A model generated the notes under the pieces. That model was not told the origin of the DNA. It saw nothing but the letters and a program-made list of their open reading frames with translations, and ran no database searches. Below are positions 1-8,161 of a stretch of 10,019 nt of DNA, piece by piece. This stretch comes from Saccoglossus kowalevskii (Eukaryota > Hemichordata > Enteropneusta > Harrimaniidae), in assembly GCF_000003605.2 (NCBI RefSeq), contig NW_003124906.1:62576-72594 (forward strand), read 5' to 3'. The translations under genes were made by a program, and so were the position numbers. Each line of letters starts with the position of its first letter. Position 1 is the first letter of the stretch.

Positions 1-480
1 ACAAAGTTTGTTTAATGTCACTTACTAAATCTGATATATAACAATTTGTATGCAATGTCACTTACTAAATCTGATATATAACAATTTGTATGCAATGTCA
101 CTTACTAAATCTGATATATAACAATGTGTATGCAATGTCACTTACTGAATCTGATATATAACAATGTGTATGCAATGTCACTTACTAAATCTGATATATA
201 ACAATGTGTATGCAATGTCACTTACTAAATCTGATATATAACAATGTGTATGCAATGTCACTTACTAAATCTGATATATAACAAAGTGTATGCAATGTCA
301 CTTACTAAATCTGATATATAACAATGTGTATGCAATGTCACTTACTAAATCTGATATATAACAATGTGTATGCAATGTCACTTACTAAATCTGATATATA
401 ACAATGTGTATGCAATGTCACTTACTAAATCTGATATATAACAATGTGTATGCAATGTCACTTACTAAATCTGATATACC
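1..480. repeat. 40-bp tandem repeat array, 12 copies
   Basis: Twelve head-to-tail units of exactly 40 bp start at 1, 41, 81 and so on to 441. Each unit has the form ACAATGTGTATGCAATGTCA followed by CTTACTAAATCTGATATATA. There are no insertions or deletions. Differences are few: copy 1 is the most divergent in its first half, copies 2 and 3 carry ACAATTT instead of ACAATGT, copy 4 has CTTACTGAAT, copy 8 has ACAAAGT, and copy 12 ends in ATACC. A decayed start of a thirteenth unit (AGAATGTACA) follows at 481. The left end is cut by the window, so the array may be longer. The near-identity suggests recent expansion or homogenisation, as in satellite DNA or the internal repeats of some non-autonomous transposons. 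There are no unique spacers, so it is not a CRISPR array. Confidence 0.97.
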
Positions 481-1903
481 AGAATGTACATTTTTGCATT
501 TTACGATAAAACCAAACCAATGATTACTCTTTTTGCTATTCGGGAATATGGAACTCTCTTGAAGCAAATCCAATTATTTCAGGAAACGAGGATTCGTCTT
601 TACATCACTGAACACATGTTTTTAGTCGCATAGCTTTATATGATTCTCGATCTAGTTAACAAACTCCGGGTTGTATTGCATACAAACAGTGTATTCAAAA
701 ACTTACACAAACGTCATTTAAAAATGGGGTAAATACATGAAAAGAATTATTCATAGTGATCCACAAAGAAATGAATATTATAATGACATTTTAATGTATC
801 TAAAGATAGAACACCAACAGAAATAAAAAAGTTGACTTTTTATTAATGTTTAAAATAAACTTGCCATGAAATGTAATCTTCATATAACCAACTTCCATTA
901 CAAAATCATGTAATTACCTCCAGAGTGCAATAGCGATGATGAAACAATCTCTCAACGGTCGGAGGCTCTGAACACATTTGTCACACGCTAGTTCCTAAAC
1001 TCAGTACACCTAATAATGTAATCTTCGGTGCAACTGTAATAACTTTATGTTGTGACAAGTTCCATGAATAAAATAATTAATCCACTTAAATGCTATGAAC
1101 ATATTTTCCCACAAAAAGTGTAATAAATATATGTTGCAATGGTAGGGGAGTCACATTAATTTGCGAATTTACGCAAAAAAACAGCTTTTGGGGAAATATG
1201 AAAAAAATGAACAAATGGTAACGTGAAACTAGTAGCTAGTCGGTCGATATATGTCTGCTGTATTAGATCCATATTACCAGAGTAATCTGGAAAACTATGA
1301 TGTATTAGTGCAAAATGAATAAATGGTATTGCATTCAGGATTAGAAAACACTCCTGAAAATTTGATGAAATTGTTTTTCTTCTTAATAATTGTTAGTTAT
1401 GAATGACTTTCAAAACGTTGGGCGAATTGTTTTTCATACTTGACCTATTTCTTTTCTTGAAAGTGTAATTGTCAAAAAAAAAAAGAGTCAACAAAAACGA
1501 CTAAAGTATATATTTGCAATATTACAGAATTAGCTTGAACACGTATATCAAGCAATAGATTAGTCCGTCTGAAAATTCATCAAAGTCGAATTGATCGTTA
1601 ATGATGAAAATAATCACTAAATATTTAAATTATCATCATCGCAAAAAAACAACATATCTAGTACAGCTCCACGAGCTACTTAAAGTAGCTAAATAAAAGT
1701 TAAAACAACTGTTTTTGGCATTAGTTCTAGGTTTAGCCATTTTTATCATAGAATGATTATTACATGCTACTCATTTTTGCTTTTTTAACCTCTTTCATAT
1801 ACAAGTTCGTTGTTATCTTTTATATGACGTTATTACTGCCGTTGACATAAATTAATCTAAATCTAAACGCTGATAGGTTTCCATAATTCAAGTATCATTA
1901 TAT
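481..1903. other. gene-free AT-rich DNA downstream of the ankyrin gene
   Basis: I see no reading frame, RNA gene or recognisable mobile element here. The stretch is AT-rich with short homopolymer tracts, including an 11-A run at 1474-1484, and one short perfect palindrome at 1674-1690. Part of it could belong to a long 3' UTR of the minus-strand gene if the poly(A) signal at 1904-1909 is not the one used. Another minus-strand AATAAA lies at 838-843. Confidence 0.6.
1674..1690. repeat. 17-bp perfect palindrome
   Basis: AGCTACTT and AAGTAGCT are perfect inverted arms of 8 bp around a single central A. It lies about 290 bp beyond the stop codon of the ankyrin gene. In RNA the single-base loop would not form a stable hairpin as it stands, so this is more likely chance or a dimeric protein-binding site. 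No function is assigned. Confidence 0.5.
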
Positions 1904-1909
1904 TTTATT
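1904..1909 (-). terminator. candidate poly(A) signal AATAAA
   Basis: The plus strand reads TTTATT, which is AATAAA on the gene strand. It lies about 67 nt past the TGA stop of the ankyrin gene and is the first such hexamer downstream. It would give a very short 3' UTR. No strong GU-rich downstream element is obvious, so a more distal site remains possible. Confidence 0.4.
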
Positions 1910-1975
1910 CAACTTAGCTGCCGTGTGTTTGTTGGATCTCTTCACATTTGCTGTGTGTGTCTTGTTTTTACCCAG

Positions 1976-4306
1976 TCAACTTGAAGAAGGCTGTGCAGCT
2001 TTTGCTAATTGCAAATCTGGCAGTGTGGTCACCGAACCATTTCCAATCTCCGCAGATGCTGTCGTCTGACGCAGGGAAACGATTTTTTTGTACTGTGGAT
2101 CCTTTTCTGCATTCGGATGAATAACCCTTCCGGATTTGGTTTTATATACGACTGTGCCGTGGGCTTTGCCTCTGTTCTTTTTCTCGACACTCCGCCTCGG
2201 CGTGTGCTTTTCTGCGTCTATACTGTTTTGCTTGCGTTTTTCTGACCTCGTTGAAGACGCTGATGATATAGCATCTTTTTTAATATCTGTGACATTAGAT
2301 GAACCGTTGGTCGGCGTTGCGTACTCAGAGTCAACAGATACTTTCGGTGTTGATGTACTAGTATTATGGCCAGCAGACCCGTGATGCTTATCTGTTTTAC
2401 TGGAACGCTTTCGTTCGTTTTTTGGTTTGCTTTTATGAGCTGGTGAACCAGTGGGAGACTCGGTAAGGCTGCGTAATGACGCTCTGGATGACGTCCTTCT
2501 AGGACGCCTTTTGATTCCGGATGCAGATAACTTTCTTTTCTTTGAAGCAGATTTACTTTGCTTATTAGGGCTTAACGAGTCTCTGTCTCTGCACTCAAAT
2601 ACCTCGGTAAGAAATTCAGTGCTTGTTTTTCTTGAAGTGCTTTCGGCATCTGACATGACTGGCGAGGAGGGAGGTTTAGGTGACGTTGACGGTGAAACAC
2701 CTATCTTAAATGTTAGGTTTTCTTCGCTGTGTTTTCGTAGCAGACGATTAGTGTTCTGAAACGTCAACATGGGAGCTATGTCGTCTTCTTTTTCAGCTAT
2801 TGACGACGAAAAAAAATTGTTTTCACCGACTGCGCCCAAACTTAGCCCCGACGACGTTTTACTTTCCGCTCCATTCTTGTTGCGGGTCACGGCGACTTGT
2901 GTTGTTTTCGCTGTCGATATCTGTCCCATGATGCCGTTCTTTGAGCCGTTCCCTGACTCCGGAGGAGACACAATTTTCGGGAGTTGATTTCGTGGGGATA
3001 TTGGAGATTCAATGCCACTTGTTGAATTAGATAAACTTTTTACCTCATTCATCTCTTCGATTATCTTGTCAATGGTTTCTGTTGGTTCCATCTGAGTACT
3101 TGTTGCTGGCCGCATTTCTAAATTTGCACTCCTATCGCCGTGGATGATACCCGACTCCGAAAACGACCGCTGATAGTGTTTGCGTCTATCGTCCACATTT
3201 TTAGTGGTACTGAAGGCGGTTCTTTTTACTGTTGCCGAGCTCTCTGGCTCAACTACCTCGTAGTTCCGAAGCATTTTTGGGCCAAAATGAGACCGCTTTT
3301 GAAAGACCATGCATAAGCTATCCTCGTCTGATATTGGGGAAAGCGTGGCGACCCGATACACAGCGCCGTCATCAGCTGGAATATCAATCATGTTAACATT
3401 TTTGGCGATTTCATTCCCTTGTTGTAATTGTCGTCTGCTGTCTTGGCTAAACTGACGTAGTCTGAGCATAGCAAGGTCCACTCGAGTGCCGCGAGCTAAT
3501 CCACCGTATTTCATATTTTGATCGCTACGTTTCATGGATCGACTGTCATCTTCGAAATTTAAACTTGTCAGTCTAGCAGCAATGGGCAGCATTTTCTTCA
3601 AATGAGCCGGTATATTGTCGTATAATGCGTACCCTTCTTCCACGAGGACATTGCAGCACTCTTTGTGCAACAACTTCGCTGCTAACATCAGCGGCGTATT
3701 GCCGTCGTTGTTACGTCTCTCTAGATCAACAAAGCCCTTCAGCTGCGCCGAATTCACCATGACGCGAATAGCAGAATGATTAGCGTGTTTCACCGCATGA
3801 ACGACAGCAGTATTGCCGCGATCATCTTGGATGTTCGGGTCGAGTTTCCCGCTTCTTATCAATAGTCTGATGACGTCATCTTTGCCATCCTCCATGCACG
3901 CCATCATTAGCGCGGTTCTGCCATGGTTGTCTGTGGTGTTCACATCAGCCCCGTGGCTTAGTAATAACCGCACTAAATGAGAACGGATGTCTTCCTTGTC
4001 CAGGTGACATGCCCTCATCAGTGGGGTTCGCTGAAACGAATCCCGGAAATTCACATCGACTCCGTCCTCTTCCAATAGTTTGTGCACGTGCCTGACTTTA
4101 CCTTGTTTAACAGCGTCCATCAGCGCTTTTTCCTGATCGCTCAGATAGACTATTTTAACACGTTGTTTGTTCCTAGTTTTTCCGCGACGTCGCCTCGCCC
4201 CATTATTTGAACCCAGACTGCTTGAGGACCAGCAGAGCTCATCCTCGTCGTTGTCATAGCTACTGTCTTCAGCAATCTTTTCAATGAGCTCTTCAGTATT
4301 ATCCAT
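1976..4306 (-). CDS. ankyrin repeat protein, ANKRD34/ANKRD33-like
   Basis: This is an uninterrupted 776-residue frame from an ATG at 4306 with a strong Kozak context (ACAATGG) to a TGA at 1976-1978. Residues 1-57 are acidic and then basic (RRRRGKTR at 38-45). Five ankyrin repeats follow: about 58-89, 93-126 (RTPLMRAC), 130-162 (RTALMMAC), 164-199 (GNTAVVHAV) and 202-228 (GNTPLMLAA). The remainder, about 250-776, is low-complexity Ser/Thr/Lys/Arg-rich and probably disordered. It contains a bipartite-type nuclear signal (KKRK at 589-592, KRRPRR at 599-604) and basophilic phospho-motifs (RSFS 380-383, RKHS 524-527). A less repetitive island lies at about 717-747 (GTVVYKTKSGRVIHPN onward). The N-terminal repeat block with a long disordered tail in one coding exon matches the layout I recall for animal ANKRD34. 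The LERRN stretch before repeat 5 recalls ANKRD33. There is no catalytic domain, signal peptide or membrane segment, so a nuclear or scaffold role is inferred only. The frame is open upstream to the splice acceptor, so an earlier start in another exon cannot be excluded. Confidence 0.9.
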   Translation of the reverse strand: MDNTEELIEKIAEDSSYDNDEDELCWSSSSLGSNNGARRRRGKTRNKQRVKIVYLSDQEKALMDAVKQGKVRHVHKLLEEDGVDVNFRDSFQRTPLMRACHLDKEDIRSHLVRLLLSHGADVNTTDNHGRTALMMACMEDGKDDVIRLLIRSGKLDPNIQDDRGNTAVVHAVKHANHSAIRVMVNSAQLKGFVDLERRNNDGNTPLMLAAKLLHKECCNVLVEEGYALYDNIPAHLKKMLPIAARLTSLNFEDDSRSMKRSDQNMKYGGLARGTRVDLAMLRLRQFSQDSRRQLQQGNEIAKNVNMIDIPADDGAVYRVATLSPISDEDSLCMVFQKRSHFGPKMLRNYEVVEPESSATVKRTAFSTTKNVDDRRKHYQRSFSESGIIHGDRSANLEMRPATSTQMEPTETIDKIIEEMNEVKSLSNSTSGIESPISPRNQLPKIVSPPESGNGSKNGIMGQISTAKTTQVAVTRNKNGAESKTSSGLSLGAVGENNFFSSSIAEKEDDIAPMLTFQNTNRLLRKHSEENLTFKIGVSPSTSPKPPSSPVMSDAESTSRKTSTEFLTEVFECRDRDSLSPNKQSKSASKKRKLSASGIKRRPRRTSSRASLRSLTESPTGSPAHKSKPKNERKRSSKTDKHHGSAGHNTSTSTPKVSVDSEYATPTNGSSNVTDIKKDAISSASSTRSEKRKQNSIDAEKHTPRRSVEKKNRGKAHGTVVYKTKSGRVIHPNAEKDPQYKKIVSLRQTTASAEIGNGSVTTLPDLQLAKAAQPSSS
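3623..4135 (-). other. ankyrin repeat domain (five repeats)
   Basis: This is the sub-region of the ankyrin gene coding for residues 58-228. Repeats 2 and 3 are the most canonical, with T-P/A-L-M-x-A-C helix starts and V-x-x-L-L-x-x-G-A-D-V-N or D-P-N-I-Q-D ends. Repeat 1 lacks the TPL start (EKALMDAV). Repeat 4 has TAVVHAV in place of TPLHxA, and repeat 5 ends without the usual GAD turn. Degenerate outer repeats are typical of capping repeats. A five-repeat stack normally serves as a protein-binding surface; the partner cannot be read from the sequence. Confidence 0.85.
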
Positions 4307-4331
4307 TGTGTCGTCACTCGGGGAATTTTCT

Positions 4332-4359
4332 CTAAAATAGACAACGAAAAAAAAAAAAA
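4332..4359 (-). other. 3' splice site of an upstream intron
   Basis: On the gene strand a run of 13 T (4359 down to 4347) is followed by CGTTGTCTATTTTAG, with the AG at 4333-4332, 25 nt before the ATG. A long pyrimidine tract, no AG inside it and a T-rich TTTTAG end make a near-ideal acceptor. The coding exon would begin at 4331. This implies at least one more exon to the right and a 5' UTR or N-terminal intron. Confidence 0.7.
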
Positions 4360-4672
4360 GATGGGAGATTATAATAACTTGAATGCAAGGGATTTACTAT
4401 CTGTATTCGATTACTCGAACGCGGATTATGCAGCCAACGTAGTTGAAGAGAAATTATAATTAATATGGCCGTATTTTTCGTATGTATTTCTGTGACCAGC
4501 CCTAAACAAACGCAAGCGCATATATGCAGACCGGAGTGAAACTTAACAAGTAAAACAAGTCATTAACATTACGCAGTATTCAGCGTACAATATTGAAATA
4601 CTTATACTTATAAGTCAACTATTTCGAATCAGAAGTTGAAACAAATCGTCATCAATATTCTGTAGATGTAAT
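4360..4672. other. gene-free DNA, putative intron of the ankyrin gene
   Basis: There is no reading frame or repeat of note. If the acceptor at 4332 is used, this is the 3' part of the intron and should hold the branch point, though I cannot pick out a convincing one. Composition is AT-rich like the other non-coding stretches. Confidence 0.5.
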
Positions 4673-4676
4673 TTAA

Positions 4677-4809
4677 AGCGGGGATGTCGTCACCTGCGCA
4701 CGCGCCAGATGGCCTTAGCGTGTCATTGTTTACAAACAAGCATTTGCATTTTTAGCGGACTCAATTAGGACTCAATTCCCGCGCGAGCGCAAGTGGCGAC
4801 CCTCCCGCT
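4677..4809 (+). mobile_element. short inverted-repeat transposon (MITE), copy 1
   Basis: The 133-bp element has terminal inverted repeats of about 29 bp. The left end starts AGCGGGGATGTCGTCACCTG, and the reverse complement of the right end starts AGCGGGAGGGTCGCCACTTG; 23 of 29 positions match. TTAA occurs directly outside both ends (4673-4676 and 4810-4813), as expected for a 4-bp target-site duplication. Inside are a GC-rich NRF1-like stretch TGCGCACGCGC (4695-4705), a 20-bp core (4722-4741) identical to copy 2, an octamer-like ATTTGCAT (4742-4749), and a short internal duplication of ACTCAATT. It has no coding capacity, so it would need a transposase supplied elsewhere. The TTAA duplication fits piggyBac- or Kolobok-type families, but copy 2 has TTTA, so the superfamily is left open. 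Strand is arbitrary: this copy defines plus. Confidence 0.85.
4722..4741. promoter_or_regulatory. conserved 20-bp core with forkhead-like half-sites
   Basis: This core inside MITE copy 1 is identical, as reverse complement, to 5095-5114 in copy 2, while the DNA around it has diverged. It contains TTGTTT and AAACAA arms around a 2-nt centre, giving TGTTTAC, a forkhead-type recognition sequence. The conservation is seen; binding by a FOX protein is inferred from the motif only. Confidence 0.35.
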
Positions 4810-4813
4810 TTAA

Positions 4814-4998
4814 ACCTTGATTGCAATCAAACAAAGCACGTAAACGACATGAGTCCGGAACAGCATTCTTGAAATCAAATGACCGCCAGTCGGTCAGTTT
4901 CAATCTAAAAAATCATGTGAATAAAGGTTTCATGATATTAAAACTACTAAATATTTGTAATGCATGTTCGTGATCCCATTCTCAAATTACAGAAGGAA
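4814..4998. other. spacer between the two MITE copies
   Basis: This is about 185 bp of ordinary AT-rich DNA between the outer flanks of the two inverted-repeat elements. It starts with a perfect 14-bp palindrome TTGATTGCAATCAA (4817-4830), whose ATTGCAAT centre resembles a C/EBP-type site. It has no coding capacity and no detectable similarity to the elements themselves. Confidence 0.5.
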
Positions 4999-5002
4999 TT
5001 TA

Positions 5003-5141
5003 AGCGGGATGGTCGTCACCTGCGCACGCGCGGGAATTGAGTTCCATGCGATGATAACAACACACGCTAAAAACGTAAAGGCTCATGGGTGGACGCTTGT
5101 TTGTAAACAATGACGCATGCACAGGCGACGACACCCCCGCT
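5003..5141 (-). mobile_element. short inverted-repeat transposon (MITE), copy 2
   Basis: This 139-bp element belongs to the same family as the copy at 4677-4809 but is in opposite orientation. Its left end AGCGGGATGGTCGTCACCTG and the reverse complement of its right end, AGCGGGGGTGTCGTCGCCTG, form inverted repeats matching at 22 of 29 positions. TTTA flanks both ends (4999-5002 and 5142-5145) as a 4-bp duplication. In reverse complement it aligns with copy 1 over the termini, the core GTCATTG...AAGC (5095-5114), the TTTTTAGCG block and the CTCAATTCCCGCGCG block next to the right end. The middle has diverged, and only copy 1 has the duplicated ACTCAATT. TGCGCACGCGC occurs at 5021-5031. It is non-coding and was inserted separately from copy 1, since the duplications differ. 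Confidence 0.85.
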
Positions 5142-7182
5142 TTTACTTTTATTAAAATGACCACCGTAAACGGTATGCATTACATAAGTGTACCATGATG
5201 TGATATATGCGTGATATACACGGTCGGTCTAAGCATGTCGAAATGTACGGGTGCATGGAGGTAAATCTACAAGTTCAGTTTTCATAGTTCGTCCAAACGG
5301 GGAGTAAGAATTTTTTTTTTAATTTTATTGTATGAAACACATACACACAAAAATACAGGTACCCACGAGTTCGACCAGAAATCCGACAAAGTCAATCGAC
5401 ACGCACGAAGTGGGAAAATGAGCAAAGTGTGCATGAGTGAAATAATAACCCATCCATGGCGTGCAATGACTCAAATTAGTCGGTGATTGGGTCTAACGAA
5501 GCTTATTAAGTATTCATAAAAGCGACATGTCTACCCATGCATAGTGTAATCAATTTATAAACTCGAATCATAGTGTTGTACACGTCATTTACAAGTCGAC
5601 GGACGCCCTTCGTATTGTATATGTCTATTAAGGGTTTCGCGATTCCAAACTTTGGGAAGGAAGATGTAGTTCACAAAAATTGGGTACTAGTATATTATGC
5701 TTTTCTGACACTTAGTTTTTGAGCCACAGATGTTTTCTCAAGATTATTTTTTTTTAAATTTGTTGAATGCTTAATTTTGTTATAATCATATTTTTGTTAT
5801 TTCACTTGTAGATTTTGTTTACAATACATTGTCTCTGTTCACCCAAATCTACCACATCAAATGTTGTAAAGGACACACCCTAGTGCATATTTCCAACCAC
5901 ATTGAGAAGCAGTAATGAAATATTCTTCGATATGAACATAGGAAATGGCCACTTTTAATTTCGAGTTAAAAAAATATTTGAAAATCAGTTGAATGTAAGT
6001 AATGCAATTATCCGTTCGTGACGATACCGGTAATTCTAGCGGCAATTCATAACGCAGTCGTTTCTAGTTGTCTTCGACAGAACGTCGTACCTTGTTACGG
6101 ATATTGTTACATATGAAGACTGCAAAGCAAATACGAAACACGCGTGATAAAACCGTTAAAATATATCACCATATTCCAATGCCTTCCCTAGTTTCATTGT
6201 ATATTTCTTTTAGCATTCAGTGAAGAAAAATAAAGTCAACATGTTCAAGGTTGTCCATAAAGGTCATTAGTGCTAAACACATTTAAAAATAATTTCCTGT
6301 CATCTTCTCCGTTAATGGATAAGCCTTATCCAGTCTACAAAGACGAATACATTATAATACATGTACTATGAAAGCACTCTGCTTGCAAATAATATATAGC
6401 AGAATTTTAAGTTGACGTGTTTATAACCGAAAACGGCAACGCAAATTATGATAAAACTCATCTTTTATAACTTATTATGTTCAACCATAATAATCATTTC
6501 ATGTGGTTGTTTTTATTCAGATTAAAATCTTGGGAACTCATATTCTAGTGTTGGTGATGTCAATGCATGCAGAGATGATTGATATAATGGAGGCGCTGCC
6601 AGGCCAAGTTGATATCATTATACTCAATAAGTCTATATTCCAAAGATGAGAATACGACAGTTACAAGATACTGGAAACGCATCTATTAATGAGATCTCAG
6701 TTTGAATGAATAACGTGTGCATGATGGTGTCGATTTCATATACAGCCCAGTAGGCTATTTTCTGTCGAATATTATGTTAATGTGGTTACGATTGTTGTAT
6801 TTGAGTTATATTAATGATAGAGCGTTAAAAATCCGTTTTCAACAGTACAAAATGAAGGCCAGCTTGATATTGATGGTAGCGTAGCAACCAAATAACACCA
6901 CAAATCTAAATTGTACAGTTGTTTTCATAATATGTGAGTAATGCTTACATAGATATTAGTGGGATACCTGAAATATTATTTAGTTTTCCCTGACATTTCA
7001 ATAGTTTGTATTGAGTGGCTTTGATTGATGCTTCCCTGTGTAATTCTGTAAGTGTGTTAAACATATAACACAATGATGTAGCTGCTTGATGGCGGTTAAT
7101 AAATTGATATCATTATTAAATAGCTCTAATCAAAAAATGAGAGGACCGGTCTAGTACGCCTATTAGGTTGATGAATCGTGTA

Positions 7183-7207
7183 ATTGATTGATTGACTGAT
7201 TGATCGA
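7183..7207. repeat. degenerate ATTG microsatellite
   Basis: ATTG/ATTGA repeats about six times with two substitutions (ATTGACTG and TGATCG). It is a short simple-sequence repeat of ordinary type within the putative intron. Confidence 0.7.
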
Positions 7208-7363
7208 CCATACTATTGTTAATTTCGTGCCACAAAAAAAGATATGGTTCAGTATGATTACAAAATATGAAGAAATTGACAAGAACAATATGTATGCCCA
7301 GTGTATATCTCATTAAATTAAAGAGACTGCCGCCAGGCCATAAAGGTCAGTTCAGTCTGTGAA

Positions 7364-7375
7364 TGACGTGAGTCA
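7364..7375. promoter_or_regulatory. CRE half-site overlapping AP-1-like motif
   Basis: TGACGTGAGTCA combines a CRE half-site (TGACG) and a perfect AP-1 heptamer (TGAGTCA) sharing a spacer. About 20 bp to the left lies AAAGGTCA, a nuclear-receptor half-site. Such bZIP sites occur often by chance. The dense cluster is visible, but any enhancer role is inference. Confidence 0.2.
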
Positions 7376-7795
7376 CGGTTTCTTATCCAGTATAATAAAA
7401 CAAAATGCTCGTGGCTAAAGTCCGTGACCGCACCGCGAACCAAACTACATTCGTCTTTACCGTAAACATAGCTAATGTGGTAATACTTAAAAAAACTATA
7501 TTATCGGTAATCGTGTTCACAGACAAATGATGAGTATACAGGTATTTTAAGTTCTACAAGTTCTACATATCACTCTCATTGTATAAGGAGTGCCCCAGTT
7601 TTTATCCCCGCGTTTTCAATCTTGGTGTGGAATGATCGATGCAGCGAGCAAGTCAGTAGCATACTTTTTCGAATCCATATTGGTCGGCAAGCATAGAGAC
7701 ACCCGAACACGAACACGTCGGTAACTTTGGTTCAGTAGCGAAAAAGAATTAATAGCTAGAAAATGTTAGTAAAAAGGTTCGGTTTCGCAAGACAT

Positions 7796-7807
7796 ATACT
7801 CACCTAT
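7796..7807 (-). other. candidate 5' splice site (first or alternative exon)
   Basis: On the minus strand ATAG is followed by GTGAGTAT, with the exon ending at 7804 and the intron GT at 7803-7802. AG/GTGAGT is close to the ideal metazoan donor. Joined to the acceptor at 4332 it would define an intron of about 3.47 kb. The exon itself would be non-coding 5' UTR, with no boundary visible on its upstream side. Confidence 0.35.
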
Positions 7808-8161
7808 AAACCATAGAAATTGTTAGTAGAATCCGTTAGAAGGAGATGATCACATCTGTTCGACGTCTTCTTTATTGGTGTTGCTTGGCACTCCGTAAAA
7901 TATCAGCCCTGTGACTCAAACTCAACAGATACCCTGCGTGAATTCGAGCGGCGTTGTATGGTTAGCCTAAATGACGAGATAATCTGACTTGATAAACGTG
8001 TTCTGATAAAATACGAATGTCTTCGCTATCGTTTAGATGCAATCGACGCACTAATGCGCCGACTCCGTATCATCTTCATAATCACCGGAAGAAAAGGCAA
8101 GTCTCAGCTGATAACAATATTACAGTGATGTATATAGCACCCGATATGTTATACGATAAGC

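Larger units (their letters stand above)
5146..7795. other. gene-free DNA, putative long 5' intron of the ankyrin gene
   Basis: There is no supportable gene. Small frames are short, without recognisable domains, and at the density expected by chance. Contents worth noting are a T10 tract at 5311-5320, an ATTG-type microsatellite at 7183-7207, a CRE/AP-1-like motif at 7364-7375, and a direct 9-bp duplication AAGTTCTAC at 7549-7566. Isolated GTAAGT or GTGAGT sequences on the plus strand (about 5996, 6933 and 7049) have no adjacent coding exon. Confidence 0.5.

Noticed and set aside
1-480. CRISPR array
   Set aside because: The units are contiguous and identical without unique spacers, and the window is eukaryotic.
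1474-1484. A11 tract as a retrocopy poly(A) tail
   Set aside because: No gene-like or retroelement-like sequence precedes it on either strand and no flanking duplication is evident.
2009-2987. Plus-strand frames of 72-102 residues (2009-2245, 2136-2384, 2451-2759, 2769-2987)
   Set aside because: All lie opposite the long minus-strand coding exon and have compositions explained by its reverse complement (Ser/Lys codons read backwards as Leu/Phe/Val). No domain is recognisable.
4150-4344. Minus-strand 64-residue frame overlapping the start of the ankyrin gene
   Set aside because: It is in another frame of the same exon, starts upstream of the splice acceptor and has no recognisable content.
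4673-5145. A single larger transposon with 4677-4809 and 5003-5141 as its long terminal inverted repeats
   Set aside because: Each copy has its own inverted ends and its own flanking duplication (TTAA and TTTA). The outermost flanks do not match each other, so two separate insertions explain the data better.
5857-6045. Minus-strand 62-residue frame
   Set aside because: Short, no domain or codon signal, in AT-rich non-coding DNA where such frames are expected by chance.
7116-7313. Minus-strand 65-residue frame
   Set aside because: It runs through an ATTG microsatellite (giving a VDQSVNQS repeat) and has no recognisable domain.
7771-7800. tRNA or SINE B-box near GGTTCGGTTTCGC
   Set aside because: The sequence does not fit GGTTCGANNCC, and no A-box or cloverleaf can be built around it.
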